64,000 bases of DNA. Source: Methylobacterium sp. Leaf117. GTDB taxonomy: Bacteria > Pseudomonadota > Alphaproteobacteria > Rhizobiales > Beijerinckiaceae. The DNA is taken from assembly GCF_001422985.1 (NCBI RefSeq), contig NZ_LMNL01000036.1, positions 193,501 through 257,500 on the forward strand. The letters run 5' to 3'. Positions 8,563 to 16,633 of the stretch are shown in pieces. The notes beneath the pieces are model-generated. The model saw only the letters and a program-made list of their open reading frames with translations, did not search any database and was not told where the DNA came from. A program made the translations under genes and the position numbers. Within the stretch, counting starts at the first letter, position 1; every line of letters begins with the position of its first letter.

Positions 8563-9561
8563 TCAGGCGGGGCGACGAACCGCGCGTAGACGGAACCCGG
8601 GGGCGGGGCGTTCGAGCAGGACTTCCCTCCGGAAGCGCACCAATCGGGCGGGTCGACCGGTCGCCCCGCTGGTGATCGCGTCCGTCTCTTCGACGAGTCC
8701 CTGCTGGGCTACGAGCCGTCGGAAATTCTGCTTGTGCAGGTTCGTACCGGACAGGGCCTCGACGGTCCGTTGAAGCTGGAACAGGGTGAAGGTGGGCGGC
8801 ATCAGCTCGAACACCACGGGTCGATACTTGATCTTGCCGCGCAAGCGCCCGATGGCCGTGGCCAGCACCCGGCGATGATCGAGGGCCATGGGCTGGCCCG
8901 TCGTTCTCCGGTCCCCGTCCTGCGCCTCGCCGGACTGGCCCTGGGCTTCCGGGATCAGCCCGGCCTCGAACAGGAGTTCGTAGCGCTCCAGCACGCGCTC
9001 TTCGTTCCAGGTGCCGCCGCACAGCCCGAAGGTCAGGGCGAGCCGGTCCTCGCGCCGGCGGCGCAACTTCGGATCGGTGGCCGTTTCCATCCAGGACAGG
9101 AGCTTGGCCTCGATTTCGCCGAGCGATTCGGGTCGGCCCTCCCGCCAATCCTCCCACGGCAGGTAGCGGTACCAGTTCCGCCAGGACGCCTCGGCCAGGC
9201 CCCCGGGCCGGACCTCGCGCACCAGGGCGAGATAGGCGACCGAGAGCGAGTGCAGTCCCCCGGCATCGTCCCCCTGCCGGTCGCGGTCTCCGAAGGTGTA
9301 GAGTTGCTCGACGTAGCCGAGCCGCTGATGCGTCTGCCGCTCGACCCAGGCCCGCAGGCCGCGCTCCAAAGTCGGGTGTTCCGGCACGAGCGGCCCCGCC
9401 GGCAGCCCATCGGAGCGGCCCTTCGCCTGCCCGCCGACCTGGACGGTGAGGGCGCGCGGTTCGCCATCGGTGGCCGCGATGATGACGGCCACCAGTCCCA
9501 CGGCCGACGGATTGGAAAGAGCCCCCTCCTGGTGCCGCTGGGTCTCCTCCGCCGTGGTCAC
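8563..9561 (-). CDS. nadQ: NadQ-type (Nudix-related) transcriptional regulator of NAD synthesis
   Basis: A 332-residue protein with an N-terminal Nudix-like fold region (about residues 18-170: GLVAVIIAATDGEPRALTVQ, then LYTFGDRDRQ and SVAYLALVREV) and a C-terminal winged-helix region (about 240-330). The latter includes FELMPPTFTLFQLQRTVEAL and KQNFRRLVAQQGLVEET, seen in NrtR-like regulators. A canonical Nudix catalytic box is not visible, so it probably senses rather than hydrolyses its ligand. Position directly upstream of nadABC and the palindromes in the 151-bp gap match the alphaproteobacterial NadQ arrangement. The ligand is unknown from sequence. Confidence 0.85.
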   Translation of the reverse strand: MTTAEETQRHQEGALSNPSAVGLVAVIIAATDGEPRALTVQVGGQAKGRSDGLPAGPLVPEHPTLERGLRAWVERQTHQRLGYVEQLYTFGDRDRQGDDAGGLHSLSVAYLALVREVRPGGLAEASWRNWYRYLPWEDWREGRPESLGEIEAKLLSWMETATDPKLRRRREDRLALTFGLCGGTWNEERVLERYELLFEAGLIPEAQGQSGEAQDGDRRTTGQPMALDHRRVLATAIGRLRGKIKYRPVVFELMPPTFTLFQLQRTVEALSGTNLHKQNFRRLVAQQGLVEETDAITSGATGRPARLVRFRREVLLERPAPGFRLRAVRRPA

Positions 9562-9686
9562 GCCGTCCGATCCTCGCCCGATCCGATTGGTCCGCAGTGC
9601 TCATCGCATATCGGGGACGCGTGATGAACGTGGAAAATCGACTGCGGACGGGCGGTCCCTGCGTGATCGGCCTTCGAGGACAGGAT

Positions 9687-10250
9687 TCAGCCCTGAGGGC
9701 CGGGGAGCGCGCGGGCCGGGTTCCCGACGACGGTCGCACCCGGCGCGACGTCGCGGGTCACCACGCTGCCGGCCCCGACGATGGCGTGATCGCCCACCGT
9801 GATCCCCGGCAGGATGATCGCGCCGCCGCCGATCCAGACGTTGCGACCGATCCGGATCGGCCGGGCGAACTCCAGGCCGGCTTCACGCGGACCCGGCTCC
9901 CGCGGGTGATCGGGCGTGAGGATCTGGACACCGGGACCGATCTGCGTGCGGTCGCCGATGCTGACGGGCGCGCAATCCAGGATGACGCAGCCGAAATTGA
10001 GAAACACATGCGCGCCGAGGTTGATGTGCAGCCCGTAATCGCAGTGGAACGGCGGACGGATCACCGCGCCCTCACCGACGGCGGCGAGGCGTTCGCGCAG
10101 GAGATCGCGTCGTATGGCGGGCGTTTCGGCGAGCGCCGCGTTGTAGCGCTGCATCCACGCCTTGCAGGCATGAGCGTCGGCGTGAAGCTCCGCGTCGTCC
10201 GGGTCGTAGATCTCTCCGGCCAGCATCTTCTGCTTCTGGGTTCGGCTCAT
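9687..10250 (-). CDS. Sugar O-acetyltransferase (maltose/galactoside acetyltransferase family)
   Basis: A 187-residue left-handed beta-helix acetyltransferase that moves acetyl from acetyl-CoA to a sugar hydroxyl. The N-terminal family block KQKMLAGEIYDPDDAEL is present, followed by hexapeptide repeats. The active-site region is FHCDYGLHINLGAHVFLNFGCVILD and the end is VGAGSVVTRDVAPGATVVGNPAR. ATG 10250 fits the usual family start; ATG 10262 is possible but sits directly against its GGAG. Divergent from thiE. The sugar substrate is unknown. Confidence 0.88.
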   Translation of the reverse strand: MSRTQKQKMLAGEIYDPDDAELHADAHACKAWMQRYNAALAETPAIRRDLLRERLAAVGEGAVIRPPFHCDYGLHINLGAHVFLNFGCVILDCAPVSIGDRTQIGPGVQILTPDHPREPGPREAGLEFARPIRIGRNVWIGGGAIILPGITVGDHAIVGAGSVVTRDVAPGATVVGNPARALPGPQG

Positions 10251-10393
10251 GCGCGGATGCATCTCCAGGTCATGCAGGATTGAACGCCAGGTGCGACGGA
10301 AAGGCTCCGCATCGCGGTGGGACCCCAGAGCTTCCGATGATCCGGTCCCGGTCCTACAATGCGGCATCGAGCGATGAAACGAGGACTCTCAGC

Positions 10394-11104
10394 GTGATCG
10401 GACGGGACGAAGCCATCGGCCGGGGGCGGCCGGTCGACCTGCGCCTCTACGGCCTTCTCGATACGGGGGTGTCCGGGCTGGACGGTTCGCGGCTGGCGGC
10501 GATGGCGGCCGAGGCGGTGCAGGGTGGCTGCACCCTGCTCCAGTACCGGGAGAAGGCGATCGGGGACGCGCGCGCGGCGCTGGGCCGCATCCGGGCGATC
10601 CATGCGGCCCTCACCGGATCGGGCGTGCCGCTCCTCGTCAACGACCGCATCGATCTGGCGCTCGCCGCCGGGGTCGAAGGCGTGCATCTCGGCCAGAGCG
10701 ACCTCCATCCGGCCGACGCACGCCGCCTGCTCGGGGGCGACGCGCTGATCGGCCTGACGCTGAAGACCGGCAATCAGGCCGACGAACTCTACCGCCTGCC
10801 CGTCGACTATGCCTGCATCGGCGGGGTCTTCGCCACGACGAGCAAGGACAATCCCGATGCCCCGGTGGGCCTCGACGGCCTCACCCGCATCGTGTTTCGC
10901 GCTCGGCTCGCCCGCGGCGCCGCCTTCCCGCTCGGCGCGATCGCGGGGATCGACGCCAGCAACGCGGCATCGGTGATCGCGGCCGGTGCCGATGGCATCG
11001 CGGTCATTTCCGCCCTGTTCGCGCGCGAGTCCATCGCCGACGAGGCCCGCCATCTTCGCAGCCGGGTCGATTCCGCTCTCGCCGCCCGCGGCGTGGCAGC
11101 CTAA
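10394..11104 (+). CDS. thiE: Thiamine-phosphate synthase
   Basis: A 236-residue TIM-barrel enzyme joining HMP-pyrophosphate and thiazole phosphate to thiamine phosphate. Family marks are LLQYREK near residue 45, LLVNDRIDLALAAGVEGVHLGQSD, the central IGGVFATTSK and PLGAIAGID, and a phosphate-binding GADGIAVIS near the end. The GTG start at 10394 is preceded by AGGA at suitable spacing; ATG 10337 is an alternative 19 codons upstream. Followed after 25 bp by thiD on the same strand. No TPP riboswitch was recognised upstream. Confidence 0.93.
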   Translation: MIGRDEAIGRGRPVDLRLYGLLDTGVSGLDGSRLAAMAAEAVQGGCTLLQYREKAIGDARAALGRIRAIHAALTGSGVPLLVNDRIDLALAAGVEGVHLGQSDLHPADARRLLGGDALIGLTLKTGNQADELYRLPVDYACIGGVFATTSKDNPDAPVGLDGLTRIVFRARLARGAAFPLGAIAGIDASNAASVIAAGADGIAVISALFARESIADEARHLRSRVDSALAARGVAA

Positions 11105-11129
11105 GCTCCGCCGGCGCCGAGGACAGACC

Positions 11130-11936
11130 ATGACACCCATTGCCGTCACCATCGCGGGATCGGATTCGAGCGGCGGCGCCGGCATCCAGGCCGACCTCAA
11201 GACCTTTGCGGCCCTGCGCGTCTACGGCGCCAGCGTGATCACCGCCCTGACGGCGCAGAACACGCGCGGGGTCCAGGCGATCCACGACGTGCCGGCGGAC
11301 TTCGTCGCGGCGCAGATCGACAGCGTCTTCTCGGACCTCGCCGTGGGTGCGGTGAAGATCGGCATGCTGTCGCAGGTCGCGACCATCGAGGCGGTGGCGG
11401 CCGGTCTCGCCCGCCATGCGGGATCGATCCCGATCGTCCTCGACCCCGTGATGGTCGCCACCTCCGGCGACCGGCTGATCTCCGAGGCGGCGGTGGAGGC
11501 CCTGCGCCGGCACCTTCTTCCCCTGGCCGACCTCGTCACGCCGAATCTGCCCGAGACCGCGACCCTGATCGCCGAGCCCGATGCGACGAGCGAGAACGCG
11601 GCCGTCGCCCAGGGCCGTCGCCTTCTGGCGCTGGGCGCCCGCGCCGTCCTGGTGAAGGGTGGACACGGCGACGGCGACGAGAGCGTCGATCACCTCATGG
11701 GCACCGACGGGACGCTCCGTCGCTTCGCGGCCCCGCGCATCCGGACCCGAAATACCCACGGCACCGGCTGCACCCTGTCCTCCGCCGTGGCGGCGGGGCT
11801 CGCCCGCAGGCTGTCGATCGTGGAGGCGGTCGCCGAGGCCAAGCGCTACGTCTCCGCCGCGATCGCGGCCGCGGACGGGGTCGCGATCGGACACGGGCAC
11901 GGCCCGGTTCATCATTTCCACGCGGTATGGCGATAG
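11130..11936 (+). CDS. thiD: Hydroxymethylpyrimidine/phosphomethylpyrimidine kinase
   Basis: A 268-residue ribokinase-fold kinase that phosphorylates HMP and HMP-phosphate for thiamine synthesis. The N-terminus VTIAGSDSSGGAGIQADLKTF, the block VLDPVMVATSGDRL and the C-terminal anion hole THGTGCTLSSAVAAGLA with its catalytic Asp replaced in the usual GTGC motif context are all present. ATG 11130 has GAGGAC upstream. It makes substrate for thiE immediately upstream, so the two probably form one transcription unit. Confidence 0.95.
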   Translation: MTPIAVTIAGSDSSGGAGIQADLKTFAALRVYGASVITALTAQNTRGVQAIHDVPADFVAAQIDSVFSDLAVGAVKIGMLSQVATIEAVAAGLARHAGSIPIVLDPVMVATSGDRLISEAAVEALRRHLLPLADLVTPNLPETATLIAEPDATSENAAVAQGRRLLALGARAVLVKGGHGDGDESVDHLMGTDGTLRRFAAPRIRTRNTHGTGCTLSSAVAAGLARRLSIVEAVAEAKRYVSAAIAAADGVAIGHGHGPVHHFHAVWR

Positions 11937-12034
11937 CCGAAGCCTCGCGCGACCCTTGCGCCGACCCGCCGTTTGCGTTTGAAGTACCGTACAAGCGTCC
12001 GGTTAACGGAACGGGTGCGCGGAAGTCAGGGACA

Positions 12035-12664
12035 ATGGACGACCAGTTGACGACGCCCGAGCGCGGGCGGCAGCGTGATATCCTCACCGGTGCGCAAGTG
12101 CTCTCGGGCCAGCTCGGCAAGACGATCCAGCGCCTGCGCAAGGCCTACAACCTGTCGCTGTCCGAATTGGCCGAGCAATCCGGCGTCGCGAAATCGATCA
12201 TCAGCCAGATCGAGCGCAACGAGACCAACCCGACGCTGGCGACAATCTGGCGCCTGAGCCAGGCCCTCGACGTGTCGATCGAGCGGGTTCTGGCGACCAG
12301 CGACGAGGAACCCTTCATCGAGAAGACCTCGCGGGCCGATACGCCAATCCTGGTCTCCGACGACGGCAAGGTCCGCCTCGCCATCATCGGGTGGATCAAG
12401 ACCGTCGAGTGGCTGCAATGGTACGACGTCGCGGCCGATTTCGGCGGCGTGCTCGATTCCGATCCGCACCAGCGCGGCTCGGTGGAATCCCTGACCGTGA
12501 CGGCGGGACAGTTCGAGGTGGAGGTCGCCGGAACCGTCCAGCGGGCGCGCGCCGGCGAGACCCTGCGCTATCGCTGCGACCGTCCCCACACGGTCCGCTG
12601 CATCGGACCCGAGCCCGGCAAGGCGATCATGGTGGTGATCATGAAGGCCGCCGTGATGGAGTGA
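12035..12664 (+). CDS. XRE-family HTH regulator with C-terminal cupin domain
   Basis: A 209-residue regulator. The HTH occupies about residues 28-85 (IQRLRKAYNLSLSELAEQSG, SIISQIERNETNPTLATIWRLSQAL). The C-terminal half is a cupin sensor: VESLTVTAGQFEVEVAGTVQ, then AGETLRYRCDRPHTVR. This domain pair is common in repressors of small-molecule metabolism. ATG 12035 follows CAGGGACA; the long frame upstream overlaps the thiD end and has no family similarity. The target is not evident; the neighbouring mla-type genes are convergent. Confidence 0.85.
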   Translation: MDDQLTTPERGRQRDILTGAQVLSGQLGKTIQRLRKAYNLSLSELAEQSGVAKSIISQIERNETNPTLATIWRLSQALDVSIERVLATSDEEPFIEKTSRADTPILVSDDGKVRLAIIGWIKTVEWLQWYDVAADFGGVLDSDPHQRGSVESLTVTAGQFEVEVAGTVQRARAGETLRYRCDRPHTVRCIGPEPGKAIMVVIMKAAVME

Positions 12665-12677
12665 TCGGGCGTAAGAC

Positions 12678-12696
12678 GAGGCGCCGAGATCGCCTC
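12678..12696. terminator. Hairpin between convergent genes
   Basis: GAGGCG-ccgagat-CGCCTC, a six-base-pair perfect stem between the end of the HTH-cupin gene and the end of the lipoprotein gene, touching the latter's stop codon. No T-run. Confidence 0.4.
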
Positions 12697-13321
12697 AGCG
12701 TCCCGAATTCACCCAGGCGACCATATCGGCGAGCACCCGGGCCAGGGCCGCATCGAGGCCGACAGCCGCATTGGCCGCGTCGACCTTCGACACCGGCAGG
12801 CGTGCAGTGAAGATGCGGGCGGCCACCACCTTGCCAGTGCCCTCGGCGATGATCTTGGCGGAGATGTCGACCACGGCCTCGCCCGAACCGGCGGCGATGT
12901 CGAAGGCCCGGATCTCGCTGATCAGCTGATACTCGGCCGTGATCTTGTCGCCGGGCCGGCTCACCGATTTCAGACGCCCCGAATTCTCCAGGCTCTGGAT
13001 CAGGCGAGCCTGGATCAGGCGTGGCAGGCGATCGGCCCATTGGCCGCCGCCCAGGAACGACAGGGCGCCGCCCGGCTCGCGCACGATGATGCGATCCGCC
13101 TCGAAGGGCTGGAGGCCGGTCGGCTCCGTCACGACGAACGAGCGCGCGGTCCCGCCAACGCGTCCATTCGGGGGCAGAGCGGCGAGATCGAAGGTGAGCG
13201 GCACGGCGCCGCCTCCACACCCACCGAGACCGGCCGCCAGAAGCATCACGGCGAGCAGGCCGCGGGCCTGCGCGGGCGCCGCCCTGAAGCCCCTTGCCGT
13301 GTTGGTGATCGACATACGCAT
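12695..13321 (-). CDS. ABC-type transport auxiliary lipoprotein (PqiC/ABC_trans_aux-like)
   Basis: A lipoprotein of about 208 residues. The signal peptide ends in the lipobox LGGC (residues about 31-34), so the mature protein is membrane-anchored in the periplasm. The rest matches the ABC_trans_aux family: TFDLAALPP, FEADRIIVREP, FLGGGQWADRLPRLIQARLIQSLENSG and a C-terminal helix. Two close ATGs (13321, 13315) are possible. It is the last gene of the mlaE-mlaF-mlaD set, where such lipoproteins form the outer-membrane end of an MCE lipid-transport bridge. Confidence 0.88.
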   Translation of the reverse strand: MRMSITNTARGFRAAPAQARGLLAVMLLAAGLGGCGGGAVPLTFDLAALPPNGRVGGTARSFVVTEPTGLQPFEADRIIVREPGGALSFLGGGQWADRLPRLIQARLIQSLENSGRLKSVSRPGDKITAEYQLISEIRAFDIAAGSGEAVVDISAKIIAEGTGKVVAARIFTARLPVSKVDAANAAVGLDAALARVLADMVAWVNSGR

Positions 13322-13425
13322 TCTGGAAAACCCATCGCTGCGCTGGAGCGCGGCGTGGCGGTAAACTAACCTAGCGCAGGATTGGTGGCGTGTGGCGCAG
13401 CACCGTCGGCTGCGGAAAACGCCGA

Positions 13426-14508
13426 TCACCGGTTGCCGTTGTATTCCGGCAACGATGGCTTTCCGCCGAAGATCACCTGCGAAGGGTCGCGCTCGAGGCT
13501 CTTCACCGTTCGGTTCAGGGTGTTGAGCGTCCGCTGGCCATCGGTCGACAGGGCCTCGACCTCGCGCCGTCCCGTCCCGCTCAGGCGATTGAAGCTCGTG
13601 GCGATGTTGGAGGTGCGCTTGTCGAGGTTCTCGGACAGCGTGCGGAACGCGCGTCCCGCATCGCGAACCGAGATCGCGGCCTCGCGCACTTCGGTGAAGG
13701 TGCTGGTCCCGGCGGAGCCCGAGGCCGAACCGAGGAAGCCTTCCGCGCCCTTGAGCACCGCGTCGACGCGATCCGCGGAAGCGTTGAGCTTGGCGGCCAG
13801 GGAACGGGCGTCCTTCAGGGCCGCTTCGATGTCGCCGCTGCCGGCGGCGAGCGCGCCGGTGAACCGGTCGGTGTTGTCGATGACGCGATTGAGCTTCTGG
13901 CCGTCGATCGCCTTGACGAGACCGCTGACGGCGGGGCCGGCATCCGCCAGCGTCTTCGAAAAGGCCTCGACATTGGCCAGGGTGCGGTTGATCGCGCCCT
14001 CGTTGCCGGCAACCACCTTGTCGAGGCGCTGGAGCACGTCGTCGGCGCGTTGCGCGATCTGCTTGGCCGCCGCCATCATGTCCTGGATGTCGGAGCTGTC
14101 GGCGAAGATCGTCGGGATTTGATCGCCCGAGCCCGGCGTAAGGGCCGGCGCATCGGCGTTGCCGCCGGAAAGTGAGATCGTCGAGACGCCGGTCAGCATC
14201 GCCGAGTCGAGGCGAGCGCGGGTGTCGGCACGCAGGGGCGTGGTCCGCTCGACCTCCACGATGGCGACGACGCGGCGCGGGTCCTGCGGCAGAAGCCGCA
14301 CATCGGTGACCTCGCCGACCTTGATGCCGTTGAAGGCCACGGTCGAACCCTTGGCGAGGCCTCCGACGCTGCCGGAGAAGACGATACGCACGGCCTGACG
14401 GACCTGGCTGCGGGAACCGCCCTGGAGCCAGAACACGAATCCGAAGGCCGCCACCAGCACCGCGAGGGTGAAGGCGCCGATGAGGGCGTAGTTCGCGCGA
14501 GTCTCCAT
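13426..14508 (-). CDS. MlaD-family MCE protein, lipid-binding subunit of ABC transporter
   Basis: A 360-residue protein with one N-terminal membrane helix (residues about 7-29, YALIGAFTLAVLVAAFGFVFW). The MCE domain is at about 38-125 (GGLAKGSTVAFNGIKVGEVTDVRL, LLTGVSTISL). A long helical C-terminal region reaching residue 350 contains many Ala/Asp/Leu-rich segments (RADDVLQRLDKVVAGNEGAI). MCE proteins bind phospholipid in the periplasm and pass it between membranes. ATG 14508 puts the TM at the N-terminus. It lies 68 bp after the ATPase gene in the same operon. Confidence 0.92.
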   Translation of the reverse strand: METRANYALIGAFTLAVLVAAFGFVFWLQGGSRSQVRQAVRIVFSGSVGGLAKGSTVAFNGIKVGEVTDVRLLPQDPRRVVAIVEVERTTPLRADTRARLDSAMLTGVSTISLSGGNADAPALTPGSGDQIPTIFADSSDIQDMMAAAKQIAQRADDVLQRLDKVVAGNEGAINRTLANVEAFSKTLADAGPAVSGLVKAIDGQKLNRVIDNTDRFTGALAAGSGDIEAALKDARSLAAKLNASADRVDAVLKGAEGFLGSASGSAGTSTFTEVREAAISVRDAGRAFRTLSENLDKRTSNIATSFNRLSGTGRREVEALSTDGQRTLNTLNRTVKSLERDPSQVIFGGKPSLPEYNGNR

Positions 14509-14576
14509 CGGATCAACGATACCTTGGCGGGATGGGTCTGATGCGGTGCGAGGCCACACGCCGCGCGTCGCTGGTC

Positions 14577-15431
14577 TCAGGCGGGCGCATGATGCGGACC
14601 CTTGGTGACGACGGCACGTCCGCGTTTGCCATGAAAGTAGGAGCGCAACCAGGGATGGTCGCTCTCCAGCATCTCCTCGATGGTCCCCTGCGCGATGATC
14701 TGCCCATCGCCGAGGGCCGCGATGCGATCGCAGGCGGTGTAGAGGCTGTCGAGATCGTGGGTGACCATGAACACCGTCAGCCCGAGGGTCTGCTTCAGCG
14801 TCGCGACGAGTTCGTCGAACTCGCCGGCACCGATCGGGTCGAGCCCGGAGGTCGGCTCGTCGAGGAACAGGATCTCGGGGTCGAGGGCCAGGGAGCGCGC
14901 GAGGGCGGCCCGCTTGATCATGCCGCCGGAGAGTTCGGACGGCAGCTTGTCGGCCGCATCCGGCTTCAAGCCCACCATCTCGATCTTGAGGCGGGCGAAT
15001 TCGTCCAGCAGGCGCTCGGACAGGTCCAGGTGCTCGCGCATCGGCATCTGGATGTTCTGCTTCACGGTCAGGGCCGAGAACAGGGCGCCTTGCTGGAACA
15101 GCACGCCCCAGCGCTGCTCGATCTGCCGCCTGCGGGCCACGGTCAGGCCATCCATGTCCTCGCCGAACACCTCGATGGTGCCGGCCCGCTTCGGAACCAG
15201 CCCCAGAATCGTCCGTGTCAGGACCGACTTGCCCTGGCCCGACGGCCCGACGAAGCCCAGGATCTCGCCGCGCCGGATGTCGAGGTCGAGGCCCTTCATC
15301 ACGATCTTGCTGCCGAAGCCCACGACGAGGTCGCGGACCCGGATGATCGGCTCGGGCGCGGCGGCGCTCGCCGTGGCGAGACTGGCCGTCCTGACGTTTG
15401 CCGGCGTGTGGGGGGCGGAAGCGGTCTGCAT
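14577..15431 (-). CDS. ABC transporter ATP-binding protein, MlaF type
   Basis: A 284-residue ATPase energising MCE-type lipid transport. The Walker A motif GPSGQGKS is near residue 70. The signature LSGGMIKRAALARSLALDPE and Walker B EILFLDEPTSGLDP follow, and the switch histidine is in MVTHDLDSL. The LSGGM rather than LSGGQ signature is typical of MlaF. ATG 15431 starts 4 bp after the permease stop, so translation is coupled. The first 35 residues are Ala/Thr-rich and probably disordered. Confidence 0.94.
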   Translation of the reverse strand: MQTASAPHTPANVRTASLATASAAAPEPIIRVRDLVVGFGSKIVMKGLDLDIRRGEILGFVGPSGQGKSVLTRTILGLVPKRAGTIEVFGEDMDGLTVARRRQIEQRWGVLFQQGALFSALTVKQNIQMPMREHLDLSERLLDEFARLKIEMVGLKPDAADKLPSELSGGMIKRAALARSLALDPEILFLDEPTSGLDPIGAGEFDELVATLKQTLGLTVFMVTHDLDSLYTACDRIAALGDGQIIAQGTIEEMLESDHPWLRSYFHGKRGRAVVTKGPHHAPA

Positions 15432-15435
15432 GGCC

Positions 15436-16578
15436 TCAGAAATCGATCGCGGCGAAGAAGACGGCAAACAGTCCATCGAGGACGATGACCATGAAGATAG
15501 ACTTGACGACTGAGGCCGTGACGTGGCGCCCCAGAGACTCGGCCGAACCCTCCACGGCGAAACCCTCGATCGTCGCAATGATCCCGATGATGAGAGCCAT
15601 GAACGGGGCCTTGATCAGCCCGACGGCGACGTGATGGAGCGACACGGCCGCCTGCAGGCGGGCCAGGAAGGCGTCCACGGTCATGCCGCCATAGAGGGAG
15701 GCCGTCAGGCCGCCGCCGGCCAGCGCCGCGAGTGACGCCAGGAAGGTGAGGATCGGCAGGCCGATGACCAGGGCGAGGATGCGTGGCACGATCAGGATCT
15801 CGATCGGGTCGAGCCCCATGACCCGCAGGGCATCGACCTCCTCGCGCATCCGCATCGAGCCGATCTCGGCCGTGAAGGCCGAGCCCGACCGGCCCGCCAC
15901 CATGATCGAGGTGAGGAGCACGCCGAGTTCGCGCAGGATGAGCAGCCCGATCAGGTTCACCACGAAGCTCTGGGCTCCGAAGCGCTGCAACTGAAAGATG
16001 CCTTGCTGCGCGACGATGCCGCCCACGAGGAACGAGATCAGCACGATGATCGGCACGCCCCGGAAGGCGACCTGTTCGATCTGATTGATCAGCGCGGTGC
16101 CACGGAAGGTGCCGGGACGCGCGGCGACGCGGATGCAGGCGAGCACGACCTCGCCGAAGAAGGCGAGACCGGTGACGAGGTCCGACTTGGCGCCGACGAC
16201 CCGCCGGCCGAGATCGTCCAGGAATCCGGCGATGCGCCCGCGCGACGCCGGGGCGGGCTCGGCGACCGGGAGCTTCACTTCGCTGAGGAGGATACGATGT
16301 TCCGGTGCGGCCCCGGCATAGGCGACGTGTCCGCCCGCGGCCTCGACTTCGGCCCGGGTCCGTTCGAGCACCCACGCGCCCAGCGTGTCGAGACGTGCCA
16401 CGCGGCTCAGGTCTATGAGCAAGGTGATGCCCGGGGCGCTGGCGGCGATGCGGGCCGCTGCCCGTTCCACGGCCGCACCCTGGTCGGCGGTCCAACGTCC
16501 GGACAGGCCGATATGCCCGTTCTCGAGGAACGCGGCGTCGGCCACTTCCGGATTGGTCCTGATCTCGGCTCTACCCAA
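15436..16578 (-). CDS. MlaE-family permease with N-terminal STAS domain
   Basis: A 380-residue inner-membrane permease. Residues 1 to about 100 form a STAS-like domain (VERAAARIAASAPGITLLID, LDTLGAWVLERTRAEVEAAG). From about 120 on the MlaE domain is clear: FRGVPIIVLISFLVGGIVAQQ, GLLILRELGVLLTSIMVAGR, SAFTAEIGSMRMREEVDALRV, and a C-terminal helix. MlaE usually works with the STAS protein MlaB; here both are one polypeptide. First gene of the four-gene lipid-transport operon. Confidence 0.92.
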   Translation of the reverse strand: MGRAEIRTNPEVADAAFLENGHIGLSGRWTADQGAAVERAAARIAASAPGITLLIDLSRVARLDTLGAWVLERTRAEVEAAGGHVAYAGAAPEHRILLSEVKLPVAEPAPASRGRIAGFLDDLGRRVVGAKSDLVTGLAFFGEVVLACIRVAARPGTFRGTALINQIEQVAFRGVPIIVLISFLVGGIVAQQGIFQLQRFGAQSFVVNLIGLLILRELGVLLTSIMVAGRSGSAFTAEIGSMRMREEVDALRVMGLDPIEILIVPRILALVIGLPILTFLASLAALAGGGLTASLYGGMTVDAFLARLQAAVSLHHVAVGLIKAPFMALIIGIIATIEGFAVEGSAESLGRHVTASVVKSIFMVIVLDGLFAVFFAAIDF

Positions 16579-16633
16579 TGACGCCGCACTCCCATGCCGC
16601 GATCATCTATCACCGCGTACGGTTACCGGACGG

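Noticed and set aside
10251..10393. TPP riboswitch before thiE
   Set aside because: The conserved THI-box segments (CUGAGA and ACCUGA-like) could not be found in the leader.
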